A stretch of DNA of 64,000 nt from Bromus sterilis. Lineage: Eukaryota; Streptophyta; Magnoliopsida; Poales; Poaceae. Numbering within the stretch: position 1 is the first letter of the stretch; every line of letters starts with the position of its first letter. The notes beneath the pieces were generated by a model that saw only the letters and a program-made list of their open reading frames with translations, ran no database searches and had not been told where the DNA came from. The stretch spans positions 301,702,031-301,766,030 of the forward strand of contig OX465600.1 of NCBI GenBank assembly GCA_950022295.1. The letters are read 5' to 3'. Position numbers and translations under genes: made by a program. Below are positions 54,012 through 64,000 of this stretch, in pieces.

Positions 54012-54659
54012 CCCGCGCGATGATCCCCCGATCAATGCCGTCCAGCCTGAGCCTGAAGTCGTCTAGTCGCTACGGCAGGTGGACGGGGGCGCTGCTGCTC
54101 CGGCTCGACGACGGACCTGCTGCTCGCCGGCTGCCGGCCGTCGCACTCCTTCTATTCCGCCGTCTCCCCTTGACCTCCCGGCTGTTATGCCGGTATCCTC
54201 TGCTACATCCTTACTTCCATGGTTGGAACGAGGAAGAGAGATAACAAAGAAGTAGAGCGGCGATTTTTTAGCGATGTGTACCGATGTGTCGTGGTGTAGT
54301 ACGTGCGCTCGACTTAACTAATGGTACGAGACGGCGACGCCGGTGGCTGAACGTACACATCGTGGAGGCCGAGGGGTTTGCACGTATTCGAATCTCATCT
54401 ATGTAGTCACGTCGCAGGATGTTAATTAGTTTGAGGGCTCTGTGCGCTTTGTAATGTGCGCTGCGTCCCACGTCGGATTGATCTGCATGCGATCCACCGT
54501 CCGCTCTCCCCTCCAAAAAAATAAATAAATACTACAGTACTTACTAGCACAATCCCACGTCAAATCTGGGATCGAAAGGAAAGAAAAGAAAACCTAGCCT
54601 AGGAAAACCTCTCCTTCCCTTCCCTGACCGCCGCCGACGCCTCCATCATAGATGAGACG
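54012..54659. other. intergenic and 5' leader of the DUF1618 gene
   Basis: No gene seen in 54012-54540. 54541-54659 is the probable promoter-proximal and leader sequence of the next gene. ATGAGACGATGA (54652-54663) makes a three-codon upstream frame whose stop overlaps the main start codon. Confidence 0.5.
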
Positions 54660-55958
54660 ATGAATTTCCCGTCCGAGTGCCTTCTTGATAAACTCGTGTT
54701 TTCGAAAGACGGCGACGATGGCCTCGCTGTGGCTGCCGACAACCCGCATCTCTCTATCCTGGAGTGCAAGTACAGGAAGGCCGAGGGATTTGCAGACGAC
54801 GAGAAACTCGATATGTACAACCGGATGCTTGAGCCCATGATTCTTGGAGTGCGTCTTGTGGCGCCTCCGGATTTCTCCTCCATGGCCATCCTAGGCGGCC
54901 GGTCGCGCTTCGCAAGACTCGTAGCCGTCGACAAGGCCGTCATCGTCATCACGCTGCAATTAAAGGGTTATGGATTGAAGACGTCCTATCTCATCTACGA
55001 CGCCGTCTCCTTGTCGCTCCGCTTGATCCCGGTGCCGGAGGAAGACCCCTCCTGGTTCTATACCTTATCCCGCGACGCCTCCATCGCGCGCAGCAAGTAC
55101 CAGCACCAGGGCGACGACGTCTACGTCGCCCTCGTCCACACAGGGTGGCTGCCAAACAGCCGCCACGGTGATCTACACGTGTGGCGGCCCTCCTTGCCCA
55201 AGCCGGAGCACAAGAAGTACGACTACCCGTTCCTGACGGGCATTAACAGTGCCGACACTCAGTTCTCCTTCAATGGCCACGCCTACTGGGTGGACCTCTT
55301 GCTGGGCGTCTCCTACTGCAGCTGCGATGCCTTCTTCGTTGACAACATCCATAAGGTGGAGTTCGGGTACACTCCCTTGCCCATCGGCATCGAGATGGGC
55401 TCCCCCCGCGACTGCATAAGGGTGGCTAAGCCGGCCGCGTACCGGACCATGGGTGTCGTAAATGACTCGTTCATCAGGTTCGTCTCCATCGACGGCTTTC
55501 AGAAGTATGTCAAACTCAGGAACCGCACTGTGACCGTGTGGAAGCTCGTGGACGAGCGGTGGGAGAAGGAGCATGAGCTCAGCCTGGAGACCCTGTGGGG
55601 GTTCAAGGGGTTTGGCGATCTGCCCAGGGACTTGACGCCCATGTACCCCTACCTCAGCACCAAGGACGCCGACCTTGTCTACTTGGTGCTCGGCAAGTGC
55701 CGTCAGAACAGGGACAACTGGAAGTTCATGCCGACCAACACCAGCTACATGCTAGCAGTTAACATGCGGGAGAAGATCATCACATCTGCTCTACCTCTGG
55801 GAGACTCCTCGTCGCCTCGCCGGTTGGTCTCTTGCGGTTTCAGCCCAGTTGGACATTGTCATGAAGGAGGAAAACCTATGGAGAAGAATGCAGAAAATGT
55901 CGCAGAGATCCCCATCCCCATGAAGAAGCATAAGACGAAGAAGCGTAGGCGCCACTGA
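54660..55958 (+). CDS. DUF1618-domain protein, intact
   Basis: Single-exon frame of 432 codons without interruption, GC-rich at third positions as in many grass genes. The DUF1618 region is recognised by HAYWVDLLLGVSYCSCDAFF, then YRTMGVVNDSFIRFVSIDG, and WKLVDERWEKEHELSLETLW (about residues 205-320). The N-terminal half has the usual SYLIYDAVS/LIPVPEE segment. The C-terminus ends in a basic cluster, KKHKTKKRRRH, a likely nuclear-localisation signal. DUF1618 proteins are a large grass-expanded family; rice members have been tied to hybrid incompatibility and development, but the biochemical role is unknown. The start at 54660 is the first in-frame Met. It is the only host gene here that looks functional. 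Confidence 0.88.
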   Translation: MNFPSECLLDKLVFSKDGDDGLAVAADNPHLSILECKYRKAEGFADDEKLDMYNRMLEPMILGVRLVAPPDFSSMAILGGRSRFARLVAVDKAVIVITLQLKGYGLKTSYLIYDAVSLSLRLIPVPEEDPSWFYTLSRDASIARSKYQHQGDDVYVALVHTGWLPNSRHGDLHVWRPSLPKPEHKKYDYPFLTGINSADTQFSFNGHAYWVDLLLGVSYCSCDAFFVDNIHKVEFGYTPLPIGIEMGSPRDCIRVAKPAAYRTMGVVNDSFIRFVSIDGFQKYVKLRNRTVTVWKLVDERWEKEHELSLETLWGFKGFGDLPRDLTPMYPYLSTKDADLVYLVLGKCRQNRDNWKFMPTNTSYMLAVNMREKIITSALPLGDSSSPRRLVSCGFSPVGHCHEGGKPMEKNAENVAEIPIPMKKHKTKKRRRH

Positions 55959-56838
55959 TGCTGGAGGATGGACCGATGCATTCGTCAGTTCCATGTTGTG
56001 GACCGTATTCCTTAGGTGTTTATCATCTTAATTTGTTCTTCATTTAAGTTGTTGTGCACTTACTGTGATATTCATGGATGGCAGTTTATCTTTTGTTTGA
56101 TTTATGCCCTGTACTTTCCATCCTTGTTTTTTTTCATTGTTTAACTAGCTCAACCAGTTTTATGTTACCAAATTTGATGCATAATCATGACCAGGTTCAA
56201 TTGCATTAATTTTGTTTTGCTATACTGACGGAGTATGTTGGGTTAATGTTAGGGGCCTCTTTAATTTTGAGAAGGTCCTTGCTTTTGGGAATTGGAAAAC
56301 GCTTTGTATCACTATTCTGAGGAATCTACATCGTCAGACCGGTGCTTAGCCCTCGATGTAAACGAGATCAGATGGCAAAATTTTGACGTGCTTCACTGAA
56401 GAAAAGAAAACTAATAAAGAAGCCGCACCAGATGGCCATAATTTCTCCCCCTAATCACTCTCGCCTGCCGCTGTCGTCCGGTTTCTCTGCCAAGAGACGA
56501 GCGTACCGAACGCACGCGCCATTCAGATCTCCTTCACCCCTCCTCGATCTATCTCACCTCCATTCTCCAGGAATTCTGGCCAGCTTCCCCAGATTCGCCG
56601 TCTCCCCTTCTACACACGGATCCCCTTCTTCCCACACTACTCCACGCCGCCCGCTCGGATACATGCTTCGCCACCTACCGTCCTTGTCGACCAGGATGTC
56701 TCCTTCCTCTCCCACACTCTGGCCTGCTCGGGAGCCCTGCTGCCCCACCAGTCCTGATGTTGTTTTTGCTATATTTGCCCATGTGAAACGGGTTAGTATT
56801 CGACCTTGCACATCTTCTTTGCAGCTGTGGTTTTCGAT
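55959..56838. other. 3' flank of the DUF1618 gene and anonymous sequence
   Basis: 55959-56200 is T-rich and probably 3' untranslated sequence. 56432-56838 is open on the plus strand with Ser/Pro/Thr-rich low-complexity translation and no motif, so I do not call a gene. Confidence 0.45.
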
Positions 56839-56928
56839 CCCCCCATCCAAATTAGATGACTTTCATTTGCGTACATGTGTAGCATATATGTACACAAATT
56901 GAAGTCATCTAATTTGGAACGGAGGGAG
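56839..56928. mobile_element. short Stowaway-like palindromic element
   Basis: Inverted arms CCAAATTAGATGACTT (56846-56861) and AAGTCATCTAATTTGG (56901-56916), right end GGAACGGAGGGAGTA. The CGGAGGGAG terminus is the Stowaway type. The left terminus is eroded (GATCCCCCCAT). Confidence 0.65.
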
Positions 56929-58978
56929 TAGTTGTTTACCAGGCAGTCGGAGTCACAGCGGCCGGAATTTCATAATATAGCCTATAATCGAGGCAACTGC
57001 TCTCTGTTCAACGCATCAGATTTGTTGTTTTATGATTTAGCAAGTAATATGCACATAATGAGATCACCCACACCTATGCACGCAGGTTATCGTGTCTTTA
57101 TAATTTCAGATTTGAACGAAGTTGATAAATGTTCAGGATAATATGTTTCATTGCTTACTGTTCGTACAACATATGCATGATGCATCCATAGTTGGCGGCA
57201 ATTTCATCTATTGTTTAAAAAAACTTCCGTTCAACAATGGTAGTGCACCGTTCGTAGTTTTTTGGAGCTTCCAGTGCACATGTTTCTTCATTGTTCTTAT
57301 TATGCTTCGATCGACCTAAATCTGCTTACATATCATAATGATTTAGCAACAGGTCAGCTAGTATGTTCACGACATTATAGATGCATCATCATGACGGTAC
57401 CAAAGTTGTTATACCAATCGGTGTACATATTATTTCTTAGCATATATATACTTTCTAGGTGTCTTATGTACGGATATTTCTTCAATGCAATCGAACTTCA
57501 GTCTCTAGCAATATTTTTAGATGTATACCTGTAAAGTTCAATCCTTCTAAGCATCCATACTTTCTATGTTTAGATAGAAATCATGCTTCTTGATTTAATA
57601 TGTGTTTCCAGTGTGTAGTTTTTATTTTATTTTAAAACAATCTAGGTATGTTTAGATAGAAATCATGCTTCTTTATATTTTCCTTGCTTGTATAATTTTC
57701 TTTGCATGCTTCGTCACTCTAGGTAGTGTAATTAACCTTTTCATTGCAGTAATAACGCATATATAACTATATATAGACGTTAATACATATATAATTATAT
57801 TTCATTGCATATATATCCTCCGGCACAATTACGAAACACGTTTGCCAATCCATTTGCTAGTGTATCTTATTGAATATGCATGCTTCCATCGTACTTTTTA
57901 TTGCTTTCAAATGCAAAATTATGTGCTTTGGTGATACATATGTTTTTCCATGCGAGTTCACCGAACACACCTTTCTTATATACTTCCACTAAATATTTTT
58001 ATTGCTTCATGTGACATGGTGTTTGCTTCAGGTGATTTGGACAGCATTGGAGACACTATTTGAAGCACCGCCACACTGTCAAGTTACTTCTTCAAGCCAG
58101 TGAAAGCAAATCGATAGCATGTCATCGATGCCGAGATAATGTGTGCCTCGAGGATCTGCTCTAAAGGCCAGCTTGAGGCCCGCATTGTCACATCCCATAC
58201 AGAAGCAAGTAGGGAAACTAGTAGAAGAAATATACAATTTATAAGGAATGATTTGATGTAATTTTTTTGTCATGGAAGCAAAGTTGTTTGTCCATGGAAG
58301 TACAGAAGCAAAATATTTTGTCCATGGAAACGAACTGGTCATATTTGATTCTTGGAAACACACATCCCTAATGTGTTTGAAGAAAGTGTAGTCATGATAA
58401 AGATCATTTCTATGGGAATTTCTTATTTCTGTTGAAGCAAATGTCTAGTTGACGGAAACATGGTTTTATATTTTTTAAGTAACACAAATCATCACTTAAG
58501 TACAAACTCATATACTCCGTTGGTAGATTTTTTTTGAGCTGACTCCTTTGGTAGATGGAAGTCTAATTCACCATGGAAGAAAATTAGTTGGTAGATGGAA
58601 GCAAGTTTAATACACCAAAAATTGTGCTTCTATACACCAAGAAGAATGCTTCTGTGGTATTAAAATGATGTTACCGTTAGTAATGAAATACATATTACAA
58701 ATTTTGTAATTAATTGCAGGATTTACTTGTGGGAAATAACCATATTTTGTTCGAAATTACATCGACAAATAATGGGATTTGAAGCCATTCTAGGAAGCAG
58801 TTTTAGGAAACATATGGCAGATTCTGGGGACATGGATTAGCAAACCCCTAGACTCACAGGAACAGTTATGATCAAATCAAGCATTTAACGAAGGAAACTA
58901 GGGAATAGATCGGATGATTGGGTTGATTCTCATCGAACTGTCATCGATTGGTCTGATAGAAAGAAAAATCCTACAGTT
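56929..58978. other. anonymous A/T-rich sequence
   Basis: No gene found. A 30-bp direct repeat with TATGTTTAGATAGAAATCATGCTTCTT is at 57567-57594 and 57645-57673. 58020-58660 is rich in TCCATGGAAGCAA / GAAGCAAA words and may be an old unrecognised transposon. Confidence 0.45.
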
Positions 58979-59454
58979 TGATGCTGGCGTCCTTGGAAAT
59001 TTCCTAGTCGAGATGCTGACGAGGGGGTGACCCCACGACTCCTACGGATAAGCCTACCTGGCGTCCATGAAGGCAGAAGGCCCATGAAGATACGACCTCG
59101 GTCCACTAGATGGCACCGACGTAGGAGTCCTCGACCCACAAGGAAGGTACGAAGACCTGTCGTACGGAGCAAGCTAGGGTTAGGAAAGTTTACCTGTACA
59201 CGTAGATGAACTCCCCGGGACCTAGCCCGGTATATAAGGGCTAGGAGGGGCGACGCCAAAGACATCCAATCTCACCTGTAACCCTAGCCTTGAGCGCTCC
59301 AGCCTTGGCCTCTACTGTAATCGCATCTCCCCAATCAATAATATCGAGCAGGAGCGAGCCTCCCTGTTTGCCGACGAGCTATCGTCCAACCTGCACCTCC
59401 CATGACTAACCCAGGGTCCCTGACCATGGGATTTTCCGGGGTTGATCCCCGTCA
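58979..59454 (+). repeat. 5' LTR of element E
   Basis: 476 bp, from TGATGCTGGCG to CCCCGTCA. The TATA box TATATAA at 59231-59237 and AATCAATAATA (about 59333) are the likely promoter and polyadenylation signals. The left boundary is inferred from TG and total length, because the second LTR is not in the window. Confidence 0.6.
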
Positions 59455-62400
59455 ATTGGCGCCGTCTGTGGGAACTACGCAGGTTGGGATCACGATCTCG
59501 GCGGTCCCGTCTTCAGCAAGCCACAACTCAAGGGCAAGAACCAGACCTAGCCCACTCGAAGGATTCAAGATCACAGCGGACATCTTCGCCACCCCATCAA
59601 GACCACTCGAGCTGCGGTCATGCCAGGACCGATACTACGGTAACGGCCAACGCCAACGCCGAAGGAGTCGACGACCCAGAAGAACGGCGAGGGGCCTTTA
59701 CAAAGGAATCCCACTCGACGAACTGCGACGCGCAGCGGAGGACTCGCAAATCTTCCGACAACCCACCACCGCCTGGGCACCCGCCGCGCATCAAGACGAT
59801 GACTACGAGATTGAATCTAGCGATCAGCAGAACCACCGCCAAGGCAGAAGGAATCGACGACCCAAAAGACGCGCATGGGATAACTACGTCGGGACCCCAA
59901 TGAACGAGCAACATCACGCAGTCGCGCAACCGGCGACCATCCGACGACACGCCGTCGCACGAGCATCCGCCGCCAACCAAGACAGCGACTCCGAGACACC
60001 TGTTGGCGAGTACTACGACCCAGATCGAAGGCCGGATGAATTCGCCAACCTCATCAAGAACCAAGACATGAGTCGAGGAATCGAAACCGATCCTCGCTTC
60101 CACGAACACCCGGAGGATCACGGGCAGATCTTCAGGATCTCAAGAAGGAAGAGGCACGCCGGATCTAGCAAACTCACGGCCAGAGAGCAGCTAGCAGGAC
60201 CCTGCACGATCCACAGCTTCGAGGATGACTCGGGACGCGTCAGGTCAGGTCACACTTTGAGAGACTTCCGTCTGTTCAACGAGCTAGCCGACGACCTCAA
60301 GAAGGAGAAGCAGAAAGAAGACAGATGGAACCAACGACCCGAGCAAGCGCCGACCTCAAGCCCGGAAGGACGTCACAGCCCGTCGCGAGCACAGGTGCTC
60401 ATGATCCAAGAAGGAAGGGTACCGCAAACACAACGCGACGCCCAAACCCTACAGGTCAGAGCAGCTGAGAGCATAAACACAGTCGACGTCTACTTACTAC
60501 ATGGAACGGAGACCAGCATCACGTTCTCACAGGACGACCATCCACCCGCAGTCCCAAGACCGGGGCATGCACCATTAGTGCTAGATGCAAAAATCGGAGG
60601 ATACGACATGGACCGGATCTTCATGGACGGAGGCAGCAGCATGAACATCATCTTCGCCAGCACCCTGCAAAAGATGCTGATCCCACCATCAGTATGGAGA
60701 AAATCAAGCACCGATTTGCACGGGGTAGTCCTAGGAGAAGCAGCCACATCTCTCGGAGTCATCGAACTCGAAGTCGTCTTCGGCAACCGTCGTCACTTCG
60801 CAAAACACGTCCTCGAGTTCGAGGTACTCGACTGGCAATCACAGTATCACGCCATACTGGGACGGCCAGCATTCGCACAATTCATGGTGGTCCCACACTA
60901 CGCCTACCTCAAGCTCAAGATGCCAGGATCATCAGGAGTCCTCACGATCAACGGAAGCCTCATCAAATCAGATCAATGTGATCGTGACTTCCACAGAATC
61001 TCCGACACATTCGGAGCCAAACAAGAACTCAGAGAAATAGCCATGGTGACGGACAAGAGTGCCTTCACATTGGTGAACCGAAGCAAATCCAGGGAATACG
61101 GACGCGACTTCAGCATCGACGGTGACACAGTCACTCACCAAGTACACCCGACAGACCCGGACAAAACAGTCCGCGTGTACGCCCACCTACCAGAGGATCA
61201 GGAAGCGGCCCTCGTCGCCTTCCTTCGAGACGAGTGGGAAATATTCGCCTGGTGCCCAGCCGACATGCCTGGAATACCACGCGAATTCCAGGAACACGCC
61301 CTACGCATCAAGCCAAACACGAGGCCAGTGAAGCAAGCGCTGAGACGATTCTCGGAGCCGAAGCGCAGACCAATCGGAGAGGAAGTAAACCGGTTACTCG
61401 ACGCTCAGTTCATCCGAGAAACGAAGAAAGCCACCTGGATAGCCAACCCAGTGTTGGTGCCAAAGAAAGACACGACCGTGCTGCGCATGTGTGTCGACTA
61501 CGGACCAGTCAACAAACATTGCCCGAAGGATCACTTCCCTCTGCCTAGAATCGATCAGATAATCGACTCAACAGCAGGGTGCGATCTACTCTCCTTCCTT
61601 GACGCTTACTCAGGATACAACCAGATCAGGATGAAGGAAGAAGACGAAGAGCACACATCATTCATCACCCCCTATGGAGTATTCTGTTACAGGACCATGC
61701 CCTTCGGGCTGAAAAACGCAGGCGCCACTTACCAACGAATGATGCAGGCCTGCCTAAAGGAGCAAATTGGAAGAAACGTACAAGTCTACGTGGACGACAT
61801 CGTCATCAAGACCTACAAAGCAGCCACACTACTCGACGACCTGCGCGAAACCTTCGCGGCGCTCAACAAATATAGAATCAAACTCAACCCAAAGAAGTGC
61901 GCCTTCGGCGTACCGGCAGGAAAGCTTCTTGGCTACATGGTCTCTGCCCGCGGAATCGAGGCAAATCCCGAGAAAGTCAAAGCCATCACCCGCATGCAAG
62001 AACCAACCGACGTCAAAGGAGTGCAGCAGCTCACTGGAAAACTCGCATCTCTCAGCCGCTTCATCAGCAGGCTAGGAGAACGCACGCTGCCTTTCTATCA
62101 ACTGCTCAGGAAGGGAGAGAAATTCGAGTGGACGGAGGAAGCCGGACAAGCATTCGCGGACCTGAAAAAGACACTCTCGACCCCACCAATTCTGGCAGTA
62201 CCCAAAGAAAGAGAGAAGCTATACCTCTACGTGGCAGCACGCAGCAGTGTAGTAAGCACAGTGCTCGTTGTCGAACACGCAGAAGAAGGTAAGGTCCAGA
62301 GCATTTAGAGACCAATCTACTATCTCAGCATGCTACTGACCAAATCCCAGCAGCGGTACCCGCACTATCAGAAGCTACTACTAGCCATCGTCATGACCTC

Positions 62401-63040
62401 CAGAAAGGTGTCCCAATACTTCGATGAGCACCCTATCACAATCGTGAGCAGCGCACCACTCGCTGACATACTCAACAACCCTGGAGCAACCGGGCGAGTC
62501 GCCGAGTGGAACATCGAGCTCAGCCCACGAGACCTGCAGTACAAGCACCCAACAGCCATCAAAGCCCAAGTACTCCCAGATTTCCTGGTTGAGTGGACGG
62601 AGGTTCAAACACCAGGCCCCCCAGACCTATCAAGCTCATGGTCAATGTTCTTCGATGGGTCCAAGAGACAACAAGGAGCTGGAGTAGGAGTTGTACTCAT
62701 CTCCCCCAAAGGAACAAAGCTGAAATATGTCCTTCAGATCAACTTCAGTCACGCCTCCAACAACGAAGCACGAGACACAGCCCCGGCAAAATCAGAAGGG
62801 TACCAAGACAAACTGCGTACCTACCAAAGCAGTCGACTGCGCACTAGAACCTTCAACAAAGGTGACCTAGTCCTACGACTAATACAAGAGAAGGTCCACA
62901 AACTTGCCCCTCAATGGGAAGGACCATTCATAATCTCAGAAGTCATCGGAGGCGGCGCCTACAGGCTGAAGAACCCAAAGACAGACGAGGACGTAGGCAA
63001 CCCATGGAACGTAGCAAACTTGCGACTGTTCTATCCATAG
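59402..63040 (+). pseudogene. Gag-Pol remnant of element E: protease, RT, partial RNase H, integrase tail
   Basis: Open from 59402 to a TAG at 62306-62308, then open in the same frame to 63040. The first 25 codons overlap LTR and primer site, so the true start is unclear. The N-terminal part is Arg/Gln-rich with a degenerate internal duplication (about residues 85-120 and 145-180). It lacks the usual capsid core. The protease has FMDGGSSMNII in place of D-T-G. The reverse transcriptase has MCVDYGPVN, MPFGLKNAGATYQ and the catalytic YVDDIVIK. After the stop come RNase H sequences (MFFDGSKRQQGAG) up to SHASNNEA. The frame then jumps to the integrase C-terminal part (RTFNKGDLVLR, LAPQWEGPF). The integrase zinc region and catalytic core are absent, so it cannot integrate on its own. 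Confidence 0.85.
59457..59474 (+). other. primer binding site, element E
   Basis: TGGCGCCGTCTGTGGGAA two bases after the LTR end, the usual site of Tat-type grass elements. Confidence 0.8.
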
Positions 63041-63124
63041 CCCCTATCGGTCGGACATGACTGGCAACTCATGTAAATCGCTTGACCACAATAAAATAAA
63101 TGTGCCCAAATACTGCCATCTCAA

Positions 63125-63485
63125 AACACTCGGGGGCTGAAGAGGAAATCCCCCCCCCCCCGAGCAACTGTATCGCACACGCGATCCTAATCGAAGCACT
63201 CAGGGGCCGAAGAGGAAACTCCCCCCCCCGAGCAACTATATCGCACACGCGATCCTAATCGAAGCACTCGGGGGCTGAAGAGGAAACTCCCCCCCCCCCC
63301 GAGCAACTGTATCGCACACGCGATCCTAATCGAAGCACTCGGGGGCTGAAGAGGAAACTCCCCCCCGAGCAACTCTATCGCACACGCGATCTTAATTGAA
63401 GCACTCGGGGGCTTAAGAATAAAATCCCCCCGAGCAACTCTATCGCCTACGCGATATTCTTCATGAAGCACTCGGGGTCTCGAGC
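63125..63485 (+). repeat. tandem array of 65-73-bp units in element E
   Basis: About five units of GAAGCACTCGGGGGCTGAAG, then a C run, then GAGCAACT.TATCGCACACGCGAT. The C run varies from about 6 to 12 and explains most of the length differences. It lies between the polyprotein and the missing 3' LTR. Confidence 0.9.
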
Positions 63486-64000
63486 ACAAACCCCACCCGA
63501 GAGACGACCATCAACACTCCCATGGCATCCAAGCACTTTTTGAAACTTTGGAGGAAGCACAAGTTCATCTAGTCTTCACCCCGATCGCCAACGATCACCT
63601 AAAGACTCGGGGGCTACTCTCATCGGGAGCGCTGCCGCGCACCCAATAAAAGACAACAAAGGAAACAAAATTGTAGCCTACGCCTGACCCTTCGGCTCAA
63701 GAGTAGCCTCGGGGGCTACTCCCATCGGGAGCGCTGTCGCGCACCCGATAGAACCCACAGTACCAAGTATAGGATGGACCAGAAGGCAGTTCCAAGCCGC
63801 AAAAAAGACTCGAACATAAGGATTTGAAGACAGCTTCTGATGGTGAAGACACAGTTCTCGGTGGCATAAAGGCTCAAATATATATTACAAAGGATAAAGC
63901 ACGGTTTACATCATAGATATCATCTTCAATACAAAAAGGACTCAACTACATTTGGATAGAAGGCAGCTCCTGTTACAAGAGGAAATCACCCAAGGAATTA
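63486..64000 (+). other. 3' non-coding region of element E
   Basis: Two copies of CTCGGGGGCTACTC.CATCGGGAGCGCTG.CGCGCACCC (63607-63642 and 63710-63746) make a further duplication of about 104-bp period. No gene seen. Confidence 0.7.

Larger units (their letters stand above)
58979..64000 (+). mobile_element. Ty3/Gypsy element E (Tat/Retand type), 5' part
   Basis: 5' LTR, primer binding site, broken polyprotein and a 3' tandem array; the 3' LTR lies beyond the right edge. The primer site TGGCGCCGTCTGTGGGAA and the protease-RT order match the Tat/Retand lineage, common in Triticeae. Confidence 0.85.

Noticed and set aside
55173..55574. 133-codon minus-strand frame
   Set aside because: Antisense of the DUF1618 gene in GC-rich third-position sequence.
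56432..56902. 156-codon Ser/Pro-rich plus-strand frame
   Set aside because: No recognised motif, low complexity, and its 3' end lies inside a MITE; left as unassigned sequence.

Overview
The window looks like nuclear DNA of a large-genome grass, most likely Triticeae (wheat, Aegilops or barley type). This rests on nested Ty3/Gypsy and CACTA elements covering about 85% of it, grass-type ACCGGT and TTTGCCGTCTG CACTA subterminal motifs, a Stowaway MITE, and a cereal gene set (DUF1618, Bowman-Birk inhibitor, small thaumatin-like protein). There is no bacterial or organellar gene, no rRNA or tRNA, and no CRISPR array.

Layout, oldest layer outward. At 50020-50370 lies a decayed LINE reverse transcriptase. 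An Athila-lineage Ty3/Gypsy element (B) sits against it; its 3' internal part (37355-38822) and 3' LTR (38823-39084 plus 48598-50019) are visible. A complete 9.5-kb CACTA transposon (CACTA-1, 39085-48597, TSD CCA) is inserted in that LTR. It encodes TNPD-like and TNPA-like proteins, both broken. A second CACTA (CACTA-2) is inserted in the B interior, with its right end at 37354. It runs leftward through the whole first 37 kb and is split by four LTR elements: A' (1-6095, minus strand, partial), C (6512-15230, TSD AAGAA), D (20202-24586, TSD CATAT) and A (28840-37100, TSD about TACT). CACTA-2 carries a TNPA-like gene with a C-terminal Ulp1/C48 cysteine-peptidase domain, broken by stops and by element C. 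It also carries a decayed AP2/ERF-like gene, tandem repeats, and a pair of hairpin repeats whose stems covary.

The gene-bearing island is 51.3-56 kb. It holds a 3' fragment of a thaumatin-like protein gene, a two-domain Bowman-Birk inhibitor pseudogene with an intron and two frameshifts, and one intact gene, a 432-aa DUF1618 protein (54660-55958). From 58979 to the right edge is the 5' part of another Ty3/Gypsy element (E, Tat/Retand type). Its polyprotein has an internal stop and an in-frame deletion of the integrase core, and a tandem array follows it.

The most striking signal is between A' and A. They form inverted repeats of more than 5 kb around position 17444 (paired positions sum to 34888). 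They are almost identical inside but differ by about 4% in the outer part of their 5' LTRs, with a sharp switch near 29845/5043. I read this as inter-element gene conversion or a chimeric-template origin. I found no clear evidence of a wholly new functional system. The candidates worth testing are the covarying hairpin repeats and the CACTA-2 cargo.
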